Assembly (NCBI RefSeq): GCF_003316765.1
Contig: NZ_NIJF01000017.1
Span: forward strand, 1 to 64,000
DNA length: 64,000 nt
Direction: 5' to 3'
From: Bacillus sp. P14.5
GTDB taxonomy: Bacteria; Bacillota; Bacilli; Bacillales; Bacillaceae_B
Position numbers and translations under genes: made by a program. Below the pieces are notes generated by a model. It worked only from the letters and a program-made list of their open reading frames with translations. It searched no databases and had not been told where the DNA came from. This document shows, piece by piece, positions 25,814-35,311 of the stretch; position 1 is the first letter of the stretch; every line of letters begins with the position of its first letter.

Positions 25814-27886
25814 ATGAAAAGTAGGTATGAAAATATGTTCTCCTTGCCTGATTCTGAAACGATCTATTTACTTCATGGAGAATATTCTCTATTGATTGTC
25901 ATTCTTTCGATTGTCATAGCATGCTGTGCATCCTTTACGGCTCTGTCCATGAATCAAAGGATGCAGCAGACAAGCTTTTTTCCGAGAACTTTTTGGCTGT
26001 CCCTGGCATCGATTGCAATGGGATTGGGCATCTGGTCCATGCACTTCATTGGAATGAGTGCTTTCAGTCTCCCGGTTTCCATGCATTTTGACATTCCCAT
26101 GACAATCCTGTCGGTGCTGCCGGCTGTGTTCGCCTCATACTTAGCTTTTTATTTTGCCAACAGAAGAAATACTACTCATTGGTCTTATCTTGCTGCCGGG
26201 ATCTTTATGGGCTTGGGGATAGCTGCTATGCACTATGTCGGCATGGCTGCGATGGAAATGGAAGCTCAGTATATATACAGGCCGTGGATATTTTTAGCAT
26301 CCATTGTAATTGCCGTAGTGGTTTCATACGTGGCACTCTACATTTTTTCCACGTTACAGAAGTATATGGCAAAGCTGTTAATCAAAGTGGCTACATCCAT
26401 CCTGATGGGACTGGCCATTACAAGTATGCATTATACGGGTATGGGGGCGGTGGTATTCTATTCGACAACCCCTCTGGCAGGGAATGCCCACCATATGCAC
26501 ATGGATATGTCTATGCTTATCCTGTCTGTCACGATCGGCATTGCCATTCTGATGGTCCTGACGGGTCTCGCCAGCTTGCTGGACCGTTATGTGGATTATA
26601 GATTGAACTATTTTGATTCATTGACCCTGTTTCCAAACCAGAGGCAATTCGAAAGGGACCTGGATTCAATAGAACCTGCCGCAGGTTTGGCAATCCTCCA
26701 TATTCATAACCTTGAGAGGTGGACGAACGGAAAGGGATATGCTTTTGGAGATAAAATTATTGAAGCGATAAGAGATATGCTCCTCTCTATTTTACCTGCA
26801 GAATCAAAGGTCTACCGGATCGAGGGAAATCGATTTGCCATCCTCCCGCCGGAAAAAATCAGGCATGAAACGCTGCGAGAAGCATTGGAGAAGGTCGTAT
26901 CTTTCCTGAGAAATCCGGTGATGGTGGACAGCCGTCCAGTGATTGTCGATGCGGTCTGTGCCGTCTCTTATTCTGATCACATTAAAAGGGTCAAAGAGTT
27001 GTTTTCCAATAACATGGCTGTTCTTCAGCATCCATCGATAAGATACAAACATGAAGTGATAGAGTATGACCCTGAAATCCATACATACAGCTTTGAAAGC
27101 CAGCTTGTCCAGGATATCGACCGGGCGCTTCTGGGGAATGAATTATTCCTGGTCTATCAGCCTAAAGTCTGCTCGGAAAACTGGTCAGTATCCGGGTTGG
27201 AGGCACTGCTGCGCTGGGATCATCCCCAGTTTGGAATGATTTCTCCGGGGGTGTTCATACCGATTTTAGAGGATAACGGCAAAATTTTTGAAGTCACAGA
27301 CTGGGTGATTGAGAATGTCTGTAAGCAGCTTTCTCTATGGAGAGAAGAAGGGGGCCCTGATCAACAGGTTTCCATCAATATCCCTGGTCCTTATGTGACC
27401 TCTCCTAAATTGTTATTAGTCCTTGAAGCGACTATTTCCAAGTATAGGGTTGAGAGCAGCCTGCTGGAATTGGAAGTAACCGAAACCAGTGTGATTCACG
27501 ACATCGAGAATGCCATCATTGCTGTTAACAAGTTTAGGGAAATGGGACTGTCTGTTGCGCTGGATGACTTCGGAACCGGTCTTTCCTCATTGTCGTACCT
27601 TAGGCAGATACCGATTACCACTATTAAAATTGATAAGTCATTTGTCGATGGTGTGCCGTCCTCACAAAAGGATTCTTCGGTGTTGAGGGCGATAATTACC
27701 TTATGTTATTCATTGAATTTAAAGGTTGTCATCGAAGGCATTGAAACGGTGGATCAGGTAGATTACATTACCTCCATTGCTGAAAACCCTCATATACAAG
27801 GATATTACTTTTCGCAGCCAAGAACGGCTGAAGAAATTATAGACTGGGTAAAAGAAAGGGAATTGTCCGGTGCCGGTGCTTCATGA
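25814..27886 (+). CDS. MHYT-EAL cyclic-di-GMP phosphodiesterase with degenerate GGDEF
   Basis: A 690-residue membrane protein. Residues ~15-250 are seven helices with three MHYT-type motifs (SMHFIGMSA, AMHYVGMAA, SMHYTGMGA), a sensor thought to bind a metal or diatomic gas. Next is a GGDEF-like domain whose signature is EGNRF, so cyclase activity is unlikely. The C-terminal EAL domain keeps its catalytic set: GLEALLRW, Asn in VSINIPG, Glu in LEVTE, LDDFGTGLS, Lys in IKIDKSF, EGIET and IQGYYFSQP. It should hydrolyse c-di-GMP. Ribosome site weak; ATG 25835 is an alternative start. Confidence 0.9.
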   Translation: MKSRYENMFSLPDSETIYLLHGEYSLLIVILSIVIACCASFTALSMNQRMQQTSFFPRTFWLSLASIAMGLGIWSMHFIGMSAFSLPVSMHFDIPMTILSVLPAVFASYLAFYFANRRNTTHWSYLAAGIFMGLGIAAMHYVGMAAMEMEAQYIYRPWIFLASIVIAVVVSYVALYIFSTLQKYMAKLLIKVATSILMGLAITSMHYTGMGAVVFYSTTPLAGNAHHMHMDMSMLILSVTIGIAILMVLTGLASLLDRYVDYRLNYFDSLTLFPNQRQFERDLDSIEPAAGLAILHIHNLERWTNGKGYAFGDKIIEAIRDMLLSILPAESKVYRIEGNRFAILPPEKIRHETLREALEKVVSFLRNPVMVDSRPVIVDAVCAVSYSDHIKRVKELFSNNMAVLQHPSIRYKHEVIEYDPEIHTYSFESQLVQDIDRALLGNELFLVYQPKVCSENWSVSGLEALLRWDHPQFGMISPGVFIPILEDNGKIFEVTDWVIENVCKQLSLWREEGGPDQQVSINIPGPYVTSPKLLLVLEATISKYRVESSLLELEVTETSVIHDIENAIIAVNKFREMGLSVALDDFGTGLSSLSYLRQIPITTIKIDKSFVDGVPSSQKDSSVLRAIITLCYSLNLKVVIEGIETVDQVDYITSIAENPHIQGYYFSQPRTAEEIIDWVKERELSGAGAS

Positions 27887-27902
27887 GTAAAATACTGTAA
27901 TG

Positions 27903-27972
27903 TCAGGCGCGCCGGGGAAATCCCTGGCGCGTTATTGCGTTAAATCACTGAAAGGGACAGTCCCTTTCAATG
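27903..27972. repeat. GGGACAGTCCC palindromic repeat
   Basis: GCGCGCCGGGGAAATCCCTGGCGCG hairpin followed by GAAAGGGACAGTCCCTTTC, between the phosphodiesterase and the sigma-54 activator; could terminate the former. Confidence 0.7.
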
Positions 27973-28065
27973 CGGTGGGGGGATAAAGCGGCATTCCTCC
28001 CAAGGATGCAATATGATAAGATAATGAAGAAAAATGACGGAATTTTCTTAATAGAGGAGTATCCT

Positions 28066-29424
28066 ATGAAGAGCTTGTTAGGAAATGTATCTATAGATAT
28101 GATTGAAACGATTTTGGAGAATGCGTTTGAATGGCTTGTGGTGGTGGATGACATCGGCAGGATTCTGTTCATCAACCGGAGTTACTGCGAATTTCTTGAA
28201 GTGAACCGTGACGAGGCCATCGGAAAGCATGTGACAGAAGTCATTGAGAACACAAGGATGCATTTCGTCGCGAGGACAGGGAAAGAGGAAATTGCTGATC
28301 TTCAGTACATACGAGGAAATTACATGATTGCCAACCGGATTCCCATAAAGGCTGATGGCAAGGTCGTTGGCGCGTTTGGTTCCGTATTCTTCCGTGATAC
28401 GAGTGAATGGAAGCAGATGAGTTCTCATGTCAAAAATCTGCTGTCCAAAATTCAAAGCTACATCCAGGATATCAATAATGGCGCGAAATATACCTTATCT
28501 GATATCAGCGGGGACAGCTGGAGCCTTTTGGAATTGAAGCAAAAGGTGCAGACGGTCGCACCCAGTGATATATCCATTCTTATCAGGGGGGAAAGCGGGA
28601 CAGGAAAGGAATTGTTCGCACACAGCATTCACCAGTTAAGTGAAAGAAGCCAGCAGCCTTTTATCAAAGTGAACTGTGCCGCAATCCCAGAGCAGCTCCT
28701 TGAATCCGAACTATTTGGATACGAGGAAGGGGCTTTTACAGGAGCACGCAAAGGCGGAAAGAAAGGGAAATTCCAGCTGGCTGACAAAGGAACCTTGTTT
28801 CTTGATGAGATAGGGGATATGCCCTTGAATATGCAGGCAAAACTGCTTCGTGTCCTGCAGGAGGGGGAGGTTGAACCGGTGGGAGCTACCGGAACGGAGC
28901 AGGTGGATGTGAGAATTATTGCGGCAACGAACCGCCCGCTTGAAAAAATGATGGAGGAAAAGCGGTTCAGGGAAGATCTTTATTACAGAATCAACGTGAT
29001 TCCGTTCACCGTTCCTTCTTTAAGGGAGAGAGTGGACGACATCCCGGCTCTGGCAAAAAAGTTCATGGACAAGTCGGCGGAGAAATCAGGTAAACGCTTG
29101 AAGGGGCTGCAGCCGGAAGTACTGCAGATTTTTAACCAGTACAGCTGGCCGGGAAATATCCGGGAGCTGGAAAATGTGATAGAGGCATCCACCTATTTCA
29201 CCTCAGGGGAAATGATTACGGTAGAATCCCTGCCTGCCTATATTAAAGGAGATCAGACGTATAAATTTGACGAAAAATCTTTAAAGGAAATTTTAGAGGA
29301 AACAGAGAAAAAGGTTATTGAACAAACACTGAAATCCCACAGCGATAGACGCTCAGCAGCAAAAGCCTTGGGAATCAGCAAGTCCAGTTTATATGAAAAA
29401 ATCAATAAATTCAGGATTGAATAG
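28066..29424 (+). CDS. PAS-containing sigma-54-dependent transcriptional activator
   Basis: A bacterial enhancer-binding protein of 452 residues. Residues ~12-115 form a PAS sensor. Residues ~145-380 are the AAA+ domain with Walker A GESGTGKE (175-182), the sigma-54 contact loop GAFTGA (222-227), LFLDEIGDMP, and the R-finger region (FREDLYYRINVIPF). A Fis-type HTH (RRSAAKALGISKSSLYEKIN) ends the protein. ATG 28066 follows AGGAGT; the longer frame from 27970 lacks a site. Immediately downstream lie three matching palindromes and a sigma-54 promoter for scoAB, so it very likely activates that operon in response to a metabolite sensed by the PAS domain. Confidence 0.95.
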   Translation: MKSLLGNVSIDMIETILENAFEWLVVVDDIGRILFINRSYCEFLEVNRDEAIGKHVTEVIENTRMHFVARTGKEEIADLQYIRGNYMIANRIPIKADGKVVGAFGSVFFRDTSEWKQMSSHVKNLLSKIQSYIQDINNGAKYTLSDISGDSWSLLELKQKVQTVAPSDISILIRGESGTGKELFAHSIHQLSERSQQPFIKVNCAAIPEQLLESELFGYEEGAFTGARKGGKKGKFQLADKGTLFLDEIGDMPLNMQAKLLRVLQEGEVEPVGATGTEQVDVRIIAATNRPLEKMMEEKRFREDLYYRINVIPFTVPSLRERVDDIPALAKKFMDKSAEKSGKRLKGLQPEVLQIFNQYSWPGNIRELENVIEASTYFTSGEMITVESLPAYIKGDQTYKFDEKSLKEILEETEKKVIEQTLKSHSDRRSAAKALGISKSSLYEKINKFRIE

Positions 29425-29429
29425 CGGTG

Positions 29430-29544
29430 TCCGGAATTCTGGAAAGGTGTCCAGTATTCCGGACATCTTTGTTTTGTTCTTACAAATGTGAACATTTTGA
29501 AAACTTTTCAAGTCTTTAAATAGATTTTTTTCCAGATTTCCGGA
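29430..29544 (+). promoter_or_regulatory. Three upstream activator sites for the sigma-54 activator
   Basis: Palindromes TCCGGAATTCTGGA (29430-29443), TCCAGTATTCCGGA (29450-29463) and TCCAGATTTCCGGA (29531-29544) share the consensus TCCRGNWTTCYGGA. The first two are 20 bp apart, i.e. on one face of the helix. They lie 40-170 bases upstream of the sigma-54 promoter, the normal place for enhancer sites. Confidence 0.75.
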
Positions 29545-29584
29545 CAGAAGGACAAGCTTCCATGAGGTTTTATAAGGAGGAGAG

Positions 29585-29602
29585 AGTTGGCACGCTTCTT
29601 GC
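29585..29602 (+). promoter_or_regulatory. Sigma-54 (-24/-12) promoter of the sco operon
   Basis: TTGGCACGCTTCTTGCAT matches the sigma-54 consensus TTGGCAC-N5-TTGCW at every key base, 48 bases before the scoA start codon. Confidence 0.92.
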
Positions 29603-29649
29603 ATTAAAGTGGATGAGTACTATTTTTATACAAGAAGGGAGTTGCAGCC

Positions 29650-30339
29650 GTGAAAAAAATATACAGCCGTTCTGTAGATGCCGTCGAGGACATTCGTGAC
29701 GGGATGACCTTGATGGTCGGCGGCTTTGGGCTGGTCGGCATTCCGGAACAATTAATCCTCGCACTGGTAGAAAAAGAAGTAAGAGAGCTGACGGTCATTT
29801 CGAACAATTGCGGAGTGGATGACTGGGGTCTGGGTTTGCTTCTTCAAAAAAGACAAATCAAAAAGATGATCGGCTCATATGTCGGTGAAAACAAAGAATT
29901 TGAAAGACAGGTATTGTCAGGGGAACTGGAAGTAGAGTTGGTGCCCCAGGGGACGCTGGCAGAACGGATCCGTGCGGGCGGTGCCGGCATACCTGCATTT
30001 TTCACTCCAGCAGGGGTTGGAACTGTGGTGGCCGAAGGGAAGGACAAGAGATTCTTCAATGGAAAGGAATATGTTCTAGAAGAGGCATTGAGGGCTGACT
30101 TCAGCCTCGTCCGGGCAGCCAAGGGAGATTCTGCGGGCAACCTGATCTACAATAAAACAGCGCAAAACTTCAACCCCATGATGGCGGCAGCGGGGAAAGT
30201 CACGATCGCCGAGGTGGAGGAACTCGCTGAAATAGGGAGCATTGATCCCAATGAAGTCCATACACCAGGTATCTATATCCAGAGAATGATAGAGTCTGTC
30301 CAGGAAAAAAGGGTAGAAAAAAGAACGGTGAGCAGGTAA
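29650..30339 (+). CDS. scoA: 3-oxoacid CoA-transferase subunit A
   Basis: Alpha subunit (229 residues) of a succinyl-CoA:3-ketoacid (acetoacetate) CoA-transferase, which activates acetoacetate for thiolysis. The start MKKIYSRSVDAVEDIRDGMT, the glycine-rich LMVGGFGLVGIPE and NNCGVDDWGLG are family I CoA-transferase hallmarks, as is GAGIPAFFTPAGVGT. GTG start behind AAGGGAGTTGCAGCC. First gene after the sigma-54 promoter, 12 bases ahead of scoB. Gene order with permease and 3-hydroxybutyrate dehydrogenase recalls the yxjC-scoAB-yxjF region of Bacillus subtilis. Confidence 0.95.
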   Translation: MKKIYSRSVDAVEDIRDGMTLMVGGFGLVGIPEQLILALVEKEVRELTVISNNCGVDDWGLGLLLQKRQIKKMIGSYVGENKEFERQVLSGELEVELVPQGTLAERIRAGGAGIPAFFTPAGVGTVVAEGKDKRFFNGKEYVLEEALRADFSLVRAAKGDSAGNLIYNKTAQNFNPMMAAAGKVTIAEVEELAEIGSIDPNEVHTPGIYIQRMIESVQEKRVEKRTVSR

Positions 30340-30351
30340 GGAGGCGAAGCA

Positions 30352-31002
30352 ATGGATAAGGCGGCAGTAAGAGAAAGGATTGCAAGGAGAGCTGAAAAAG
30401 AAATCAATGATGGTGACTATGTCAACTTGGGCATCGGCATGCCTACCCTTGTCGCCAATTATATCTCAGGTCAAAAACAAGTGGTGCTGCAATCGGAAAA
30501 CGGGCTGCTCGGAATAGGGCCTTTCCGAAGGGAAAATGAGGTGGATCCGGACCTGATCAATGCAGGAAAGGAAACGGTCACGGCGATTCCGGGTGCTTCT
30601 TATTTTGATTCTGCAGAATCGTTTGCCATGATCCGGGGAGGACATGTGGATGTTGCCATTCTAGGAGGAATGGAGGTTTCTGAATATGGAGATCTTGCCA
30701 ATTGGATGATTCCCGGGAAGATGATCAAAGGGATGGGCGGCGCCATGGATCTGGTTCATGGGGCGAGGAAAATCATTGTCATCATGGAGCACGTTTCCAA
30801 AAACGGCGATCCTAAAATTGTAAGCGATTGCAGTCTGCCTTTGACTGGCAAAAGAGTGGTTGACCGCATTATCACCGAAAGGGCAGTCATCGATGTGACG
30901 GATAGCGGGCTGAAGCTGGTGGAAGTAATGGAAGGGTTCACTGTGGAGGATATCATAAGTACCACAGGACCTGAGCTCGACGTTAGCAAAGTGAAATCAT
31001 AA
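30352..31002 (+). CDS. scoB: 3-oxoacid CoA-transferase subunit B
   Basis: Beta subunit (216 residues), partner of scoA. It carries the catalytic Glu in the QSENGLLG motif (about residue 50), which forms the glutamyl-CoA thioester intermediate, and [15 protein letters not shown] at the start. [20 protein letters not shown] and [16 protein letters not shown] are further family signatures. Complete length. AAGGAGGCGAAGCA ribosome site. It is cotranscribed with scoA; the 116 bases to the permease gene hold no obvious promoter. Confidence 0.95.
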   Translation: MDKAAVRERIARRAEKEINDGDYVNLGIGMPTLVANYISGQKQVVLQSENGLLGIGPFRRENEVDPDLINAGKETVTAIPGASYFDSAESFAMIRGGHVDVAILGGMEVSEYGDLANWMIPGKMIKGMGGAMDLVHGARKIIVIMEHVSKNGDPKIVSDCSLPLTGKRVVDRIITERAVIDVTDSGLKLVEVMEGFTVEDIISTTGPELDVSKVKS

Positions 31003-31118
31003 TTTTTTATGCAGCATCTGCGTCGGTGGCAGGTTGGTCCTGCTCTTTGAGAGACGCAGAGATGGTGATGGATTTTCTCAGAAAACATTAGTGTTCTACA
31101 AACAAAGGGGGAACTTTC

Positions 31119-32441
31119 ATGTTAAGCATGATTGGGTTAATCGGGGGACTTGTATTATTAATTGCTTTAACCATGAGGGGTATGAATATCTTGATTGTCG
31201 GGCCGATTTCGGCATTGTTCGTGGGTGTACTCAGCGGATTGCCGCTGTTTCCACAGCTTGTAGGAGAAGGGGAAGCGAATCTGGTCGGCAACTATATGTC
31301 GGGCTTTACCGGATTTATTGCTTCCTGGTATTTGATGTTCCTGCTTGGCGCAGTGTTTGGAAAAGTAATGGAAGACAGCGGTGCTGCCGACAGTGTTTCA
31401 CGTTTTGTGGTGGATAAAATGGGGATGAAGTTCGCTGTATTTGCGATCGTATTGGCTTGTGCGGTTTTAACCTACGGGGGAGTCAGCTTATTCGTCGTTG
31501 CCTTCTCGGTTTATCCTATGGCGCTCAGCCTGTTTAAGCAAGCTGACCTGCCGCGGCGTTTCATTCCCGCCGCACTGGCGTTAGGTTCGGTTACGTTTAC
31601 CATGACTTCCGCAGGCTCTCCGGAAATCCAGAACTGGATTCCAATTGACTATCTTGGTACCAGTCCATATGCAGGCTTGGAAGTCAGTATCATTGTTGCA
31701 GTGTTTATGGCGGCGTTCGGGTATTGGTGGCTGAAACGAATGATTAGTAAGGCCGTTTCAAAAGGTGAAAAATTTGAGGCGCGGGAAGAAGATCCTGTTA
31801 TTGATGGAGAAAGACAGTTGCCTCACCCGCTGATGGGACTTGTTCCGTTGCTGGTAGTGCTCGTCATCGCTTTTATTTTCCATGATTCTTTAAAACAATC
31901 TGCTTTGATCATTGCGCTTCTGGGCGGGGTCATCTCTGCTTATCTTTTAAACCGCAAATATTTTAAAGGATTCTGGGGTGCTGTTTCAGAAGGTACCGTC
32001 GGGGCTTTGATTGCCATTGGAAACACGGCGGCTGTTGTCGGTTTCGGGGGCGTTGCGAAAGCGGTTCCTGCTTTTGATACAGCCGTTGATGTGATGACCA
32101 GCATTCCTGGTTCTCCATTGATCGGGGGAGCGATCGCGGTCAGTGTTATTGCGGGTATGACAGGCTCGGCATCCGGAGGCCAGGCGATCGCGCTTCCGAT
32201 CCTTGCTCCGCATTATATGGATATGGGTGTCAATCCGGAAGCCCTTCACCGGACGGTCGCGATTTCTTCCGGTGCGCTGGATTCGCTTCCGCATAATGGA
32301 TATGTCGTGACAACCATCCGCTCTATTTGTAATGAAACCCATGCGGCTGCCTATGGTGCGGTCGGGGCTGTGACGGTCATTGTCCCGCTCATCGGGCTGG
32401 CCATTGCGATTCTCTTATTCTCGTTGGGTGTGGGCATTTAA
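31119..32441 (+). CDS. GntP-family permease, probably 3-hydroxybutyrate/short-chain acid uptake
   Basis: A 440-residue secondary transporter with about 12-14 hydrophobic segments. MLSMIGLIGGLVLLIALTMR and LTYGGVSLFVVAFSVYPMAL, together with TSAGSPEIQNWIPIDYLGTS and GSASGGQAIALPILAPHYM, fit the GntP (gluconate/short-chain acid:H+ symporter) family. Bacillus subtilis YxjC occupies the same kind of cluster. Between CoA-transferase and 3-hydroxybutyrate dehydrogenase genes the most sensible substrate is 3-hydroxybutyrate or acetoacetate, an inference from context. AAAGGGGGAACTTTC precedes ATG. Confidence 0.88.
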   Translation: MLSMIGLIGGLVLLIALTMRGMNILIVGPISALFVGVLSGLPLFPQLVGEGEANLVGNYMSGFTGFIASWYLMFLLGAVFGKVMEDSGAADSVSRFVVDKMGMKFAVFAIVLACAVLTYGGVSLFVVAFSVYPMALSLFKQADLPRRFIPAALALGSVTFTMTSAGSPEIQNWIPIDYLGTSPYAGLEVSIIVAVFMAAFGYWWLKRMISKAVSKGEKFEAREEDPVIDGERQLPHPLMGLVPLLVVLVIAFIFHDSLKQSALIIALLGGVISAYLLNRKYFKGFWGAVSEGTVGALIAIGNTAAVVGFGGVAKAVPAFDTAVDVMTSIPGSPLIGGAIAVSVIAGMTGSASGGQAIALPILAPHYMDMGVNPEALHRTVAISSGALDSLPHNGYVVTTIRSICNETHAAAYGAVGAVTVIVPLIGLAIAILLFSLGVGI

Positions 32442-32514
32442 TTTTTTAGAAAGAGTGGTTTTCTCTTGAGGAGAAATTTTCAGCGAAAACCCTTTTTGGA
32501 GGAGTTGAAGCAGT

Positions 32515-33291
32515 ATGGTGAAGGATAAAGTGGTGTTAATTACGGGTGCTGCCCAGGGAATCGGATATGAGATTGCGAAGGATTTCGCGATGCAGGGCAG
32601 CAAGGTAGTTTTGACTGATCTGCAGGAGGATAAAGTGAAAGCGTCTGCTGAGGAGTTGGCCGCCGCTGGTTTTGAGTCCATCGGGGTCAAATGCGATGTG
32701 ACTTCTGAAGAAGATATTATAGGCGCAATAGAAGCGGCAGTTGAAAAATTCGGCAGGCTGGATGTACTTATCAACAATGCCGGTCTGCAATATGTCTCTA
32801 ACATAGAGGATTTTCCTACAGAGAAATTCGAGTTTCTGATAAAGGTGATGCTGACAGCTCCTTTTGTCGCGATCAAGCATGCCTTGCCGGTCATGAAGAA
32901 GCAGGGATTCGGGCGCATCATCAACATGTCCTCCATTAATGGGCTGATAGGATTTGCCGGAAAAGCGGCCTATAACTCGGCAAAGCATGGCGTGATCGGG
33001 CTGACGAAGGTGGCAGCCTTGGAAGCGGCCCAACACGGGGTGACCGTAAATGCTGTATGTCCGGGATATGTAGATACCCCGCTCGTACGGGGACAGCTTG
33101 GTGATCTGGCAAGAACAAGGGGCGTGGAGCTTGAGAAAGTGCTCGAAGATGTCATCTACCCGCTTGTCCCGCAGAAACGTCTGCTGTCTGTAAAAGAAAT
33201 CTCTGATTATACGATTTTCCTGTGCGGAGAAGGAGCCCGGGGAATCACAGGGCAGGCCGTCGTGCTGGATGGCGGATATACGGTTCAATAG
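32515..33291 (+). CDS. 3-hydroxybutyrate dehydrogenase (SDR family)
   Basis: A 258-residue short-chain dehydrogenase: cofactor motif TGAAQGIG (about residues 12-19), NNAG, catalytic Ser in NMSSINGL, YNSAK (Tyr/Lys) and a long C-terminal substrate lid (VRGQLGDLARTRGVELEKVL) typical of 3-hydroxybutyrate dehydrogenases such as YxjF. It would oxidise 3-hydroxybutyrate to acetoacetate with NAD+, feeding ScoAB. GGAGGAGTTGAAGCAGT precedes ATG. Last gene of the sco cluster; a palindromic repeat follows directly. Confidence 0.92.
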   Translation: MVKDKVVLITGAAQGIGYEIAKDFAMQGSKVVLTDLQEDKVKASAEELAAAGFESIGVKCDVTSEEDIIGAIEAAVEKFGRLDVLINNAGLQYVSNIEDFPTEKFEFLIKVMLTAPFVAIKHALPVMKKQGFGRIINMSSINGLIGFAGKAAYNSAKHGVIGLTKVAALEAAQHGVTVNAVCPGYVDTPLVRGQLGDLARTRGVELEKVLEDVIYPLVPQKRLLSVKEISDYTIFLCGEGARGITGQAVVLDGGYTVQ

Positions 33292-33298
33292 TATTTTA

Positions 33299-33372
33299 GT
33301 AAAGCACTGAAAGGGACTGTCCCTTTCAGTGCTTTACTGCGTTAGTGCGCAAAGAGGACTGTTCCTGGTCGT
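33299..33372. repeat. GGGACTGTCCC palindromic repeat
   Basis: AAAGCACTGAAAGGGACTGT followed by CCCTTTCAGTGCTTT is an almost perfect ~35-bp hairpin starting a few bases after the dehydrogenase stop codon, then GCGTTAGTGCGC; likely acts as terminator. Confidence 0.78.
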
Positions 33373-33533
33373 ATGATAAAGCGTTAGAGTGCTAAAGTTT
33401 CTGAACGTACGGACGGTTTCCTAGGCTGGAAAGTATAATGTAAATAATTCATAATAATAGTAGAATCGGGGTTGGTCTCATTTCAGGGCAAGTCCCTTCC
33501 TGTACATAAAAAAGTAATGAGAGGAATGAGTTT

Positions 33534-34496
33534 ATGAAAAATGGAATCATCTCGCTTGGAGAAGCGCTCATTGATTTTATCCCTTTGGATAAAAATAATA
33601 TTTCGTATCAAAAGAGTCCTGGGGGCGCACCCGCCAATGTTTCCGTAGGACTGGCGAGGCTGGGTGCCAGGTCATCATTTTTAGGCAAGGTAGGAAAGGA
33701 TGTACTGGGAGAATTTTTACAAAAGACTCTGGATGAATACGGTGTGGGGACGGAGCAGATGTACTTGACCCCGGACACAAGGACAGGTGTGGTGTTCGTC
33801 ACCAATGCCGAAGACGGAGAAAGAAGCTTCGACTTTTATATAGATCCAAGTGCTGACCGTTTTCTTGAAGCTGGAGAAATTGATGAAAAGGACTTTATTT
33901 CACACAAAATCCTTCACTTTGGTTCAATTTCCATGATTAGCAGCCCGGCTAAAGAAGCAACGCATCATGCAGTGAAGCTGGCTAAGGAAAATGGAATGTT
34001 GGTTTCTTATGACCCCAACTTGAGGCTGGGGTTATGGGATACACAGGAAAATGCAAGAGCAGCCATTGAAAGTATGCTGGCTCAGGCGGACTTTCTAAAA
34101 ATTTCTGAAGAGGAATTGGAGTTCATAACGGGTGAAAGTGATATTGAAGCTGGTCTTGTAAAAATGAAGCCTTACAACATTCCATTGATGATTATTACAA
34201 TGGGAGCTGAAGGGTGTCACGTTTTTACTAAAGATGGACGCATACATGTTCCGGCCATGAAGGTACAGGCTGTGGATACTACCGGTGCAGGCGATGCTTT
34301 TGTATCCGGCATGCTCTTTCAGCTTCATGGGTATGAGGGGGACATTGAAACCTTGACTGTCGAAGAAGCCGCTGAAATGGCTTCGTTCGCCGCGGTTTCC
34401 GGTGCGCTTGCCGCTTCAACAAAAGGAGCGATGGGTGCCCTGCCGACGCTTGAAGAAGTGAAGAGGCATCTTGGTGAAGAAGGGCCCTTGAAGTAA
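33534..34496 (+). CDS. PfkB-family carbohydrate kinase (fructokinase-like)
   Basis: A 320-residue ribokinase-fold sugar kinase. SPGGAPANVSVGLARLG (about 25-41) is the sugar-binding signature and AVDTTGAGDAFVSGML the C-terminal catalytic Asp/anion-hole motif. FYIDPSADRFL and VSYDPNLRLGLW resemble fructokinases (ScrK) and aminoimidazole riboside kinases; I favour fructokinase. The ribosome site GAGAGGAATGAGTTT is good. It stands alone between palindromic repeats, with no neighbouring transporter or hydrolase for a specific sugar, so the substrate is uncertain. Confidence 0.88.
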   Translation: MKNGIISLGEALIDFIPLDKNNISYQKSPGGAPANVSVGLARLGARSSFLGKVGKDVLGEFLQKTLDEYGVGTEQMYLTPDTRTGVVFVTNAEDGERSFDFYIDPSADRFLEAGEIDEKDFISHKILHFGSISMISSPAKEATHHAVKLAKENGMLVSYDPNLRLGLWDTQENARAAIESMLAQADFLKISEEELEFITGESDIEAGLVKMKPYNIPLMIITMGAEGCHVFTKDGRIHVPAMKVQAVDTTGAGDAFVSGMLFQLHGYEGDIETLTVEEAAEMASFAAVSGALAASTKGAMGALPTLEEVKRHLGEEGPLK

Positions 34497-34547
34497 AAGA
34501 CAAGCTATGCATTGCGAAGATGGAACTTGACTTCACTAAGGTATATT

Positions 34548-34637
34548 AACGCGCCGCAAGGGACTGTCCCTTGCGGCGCGTTAATGCGTTAATTGGCTGA
34601 GAGGGACTGTACCTTTTAATCCTTTAAAGTGTTAAAC
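34548..34637. repeat. GGGACTGTCCC palindromic repeat
   Basis: AACGCGCCGCAAGGGACTGT + CCCTTGCGGCGCGTT is a perfect ~35-bp palindrome, followed by a degraded second copy (GAGAGGGACTGTACCTTTT). Confidence 0.78.
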
Positions 34638-34706
34638 TCTCAGATGAATACTCCTTAAAGATCCGGGTAGCAGTATAAAAGACCAGATTTCAAAGGAGTG
34701 AGAGAA

Positions 34707-35162
34707 ATGAAACCCTATTTAAGGTTTGGAGCGATGGTGCTGACATCGACCATTGTCATGTTCCTGTTCAATTATTTAAGCACTTATAAAATCGACCATA
34801 TTTTTTTCAGTGAAACAAGGGCCTTTATGGCGTTATTAATGGGAGCAACCATGGCTGTCATCATGCTGGCCTTCATGACTCATATGCTGAAGAATAAGAA
34901 GGCAAACATCGGGATAGCGGCAGGAAGCATCGTCCTTTTCATTGCCGCGCTTTCCCTTCTGCGAAGCCAGGCGACCGTCGATGACCAGGATTACATGGAA
35001 GCGATGATTCCACACCATTCCATCGCGATTTTGACGAGTGAGCGTGCCGACATAGATGATCCACGCGTAAAAGAACTATCAAAGGAAATCATTAAGGCGC
35101 AGCGTGAGGAAATAGCTGAGATGAAACGGCTGATTGAAGATTTGGAGGAAATCGAGAAATAA
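34707..35162 (+). CDS. DUF305 domain membrane protein
   Basis: A 151-residue protein with three N-terminal membrane helices (about residues 5-24, 34-58, 65-86) and a C-terminal ferritin-like DUF305 helix pair. The signature MEAMIPHHSIAI (about 97-108) carries the paired His, and ...KELSKEIIKAQREEIAEM is the second helix. DUF305 domains often accompany copper handling, but nothing here proves a metal. The GTG at 34698 overlaps the ribosome site; ATG 34707 follows AAAGGAGTGAGAGAA and is preferred. Confidence 0.85.
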   Translation: MKPYLRFGAMVLTSTIVMFLFNYLSTYKIDHIFFSETRAFMALLMGATMAVIMLAFMTHMLKNKKANIGIAAGSIVLFIAALSLLRSQATVDDQDYMEAMIPHHSIAILTSERADIDDPRVKELSKEIIKAQREEIAEMKRLIEDLEEIEK

Positions 35163-35311
35163 CCAGCTGACATATAGGAAGTCCCTTTTAATTGAAAACC
35201 CATTAAATAGGTTAATAATCTTGAAGATGGGTATATATCACTTAAAGGTACAATCTTCTCCAACTATTTCTTAGAGAATACGTTCTACTAAAAATAAGGA
35301 GGTGTACAGTT

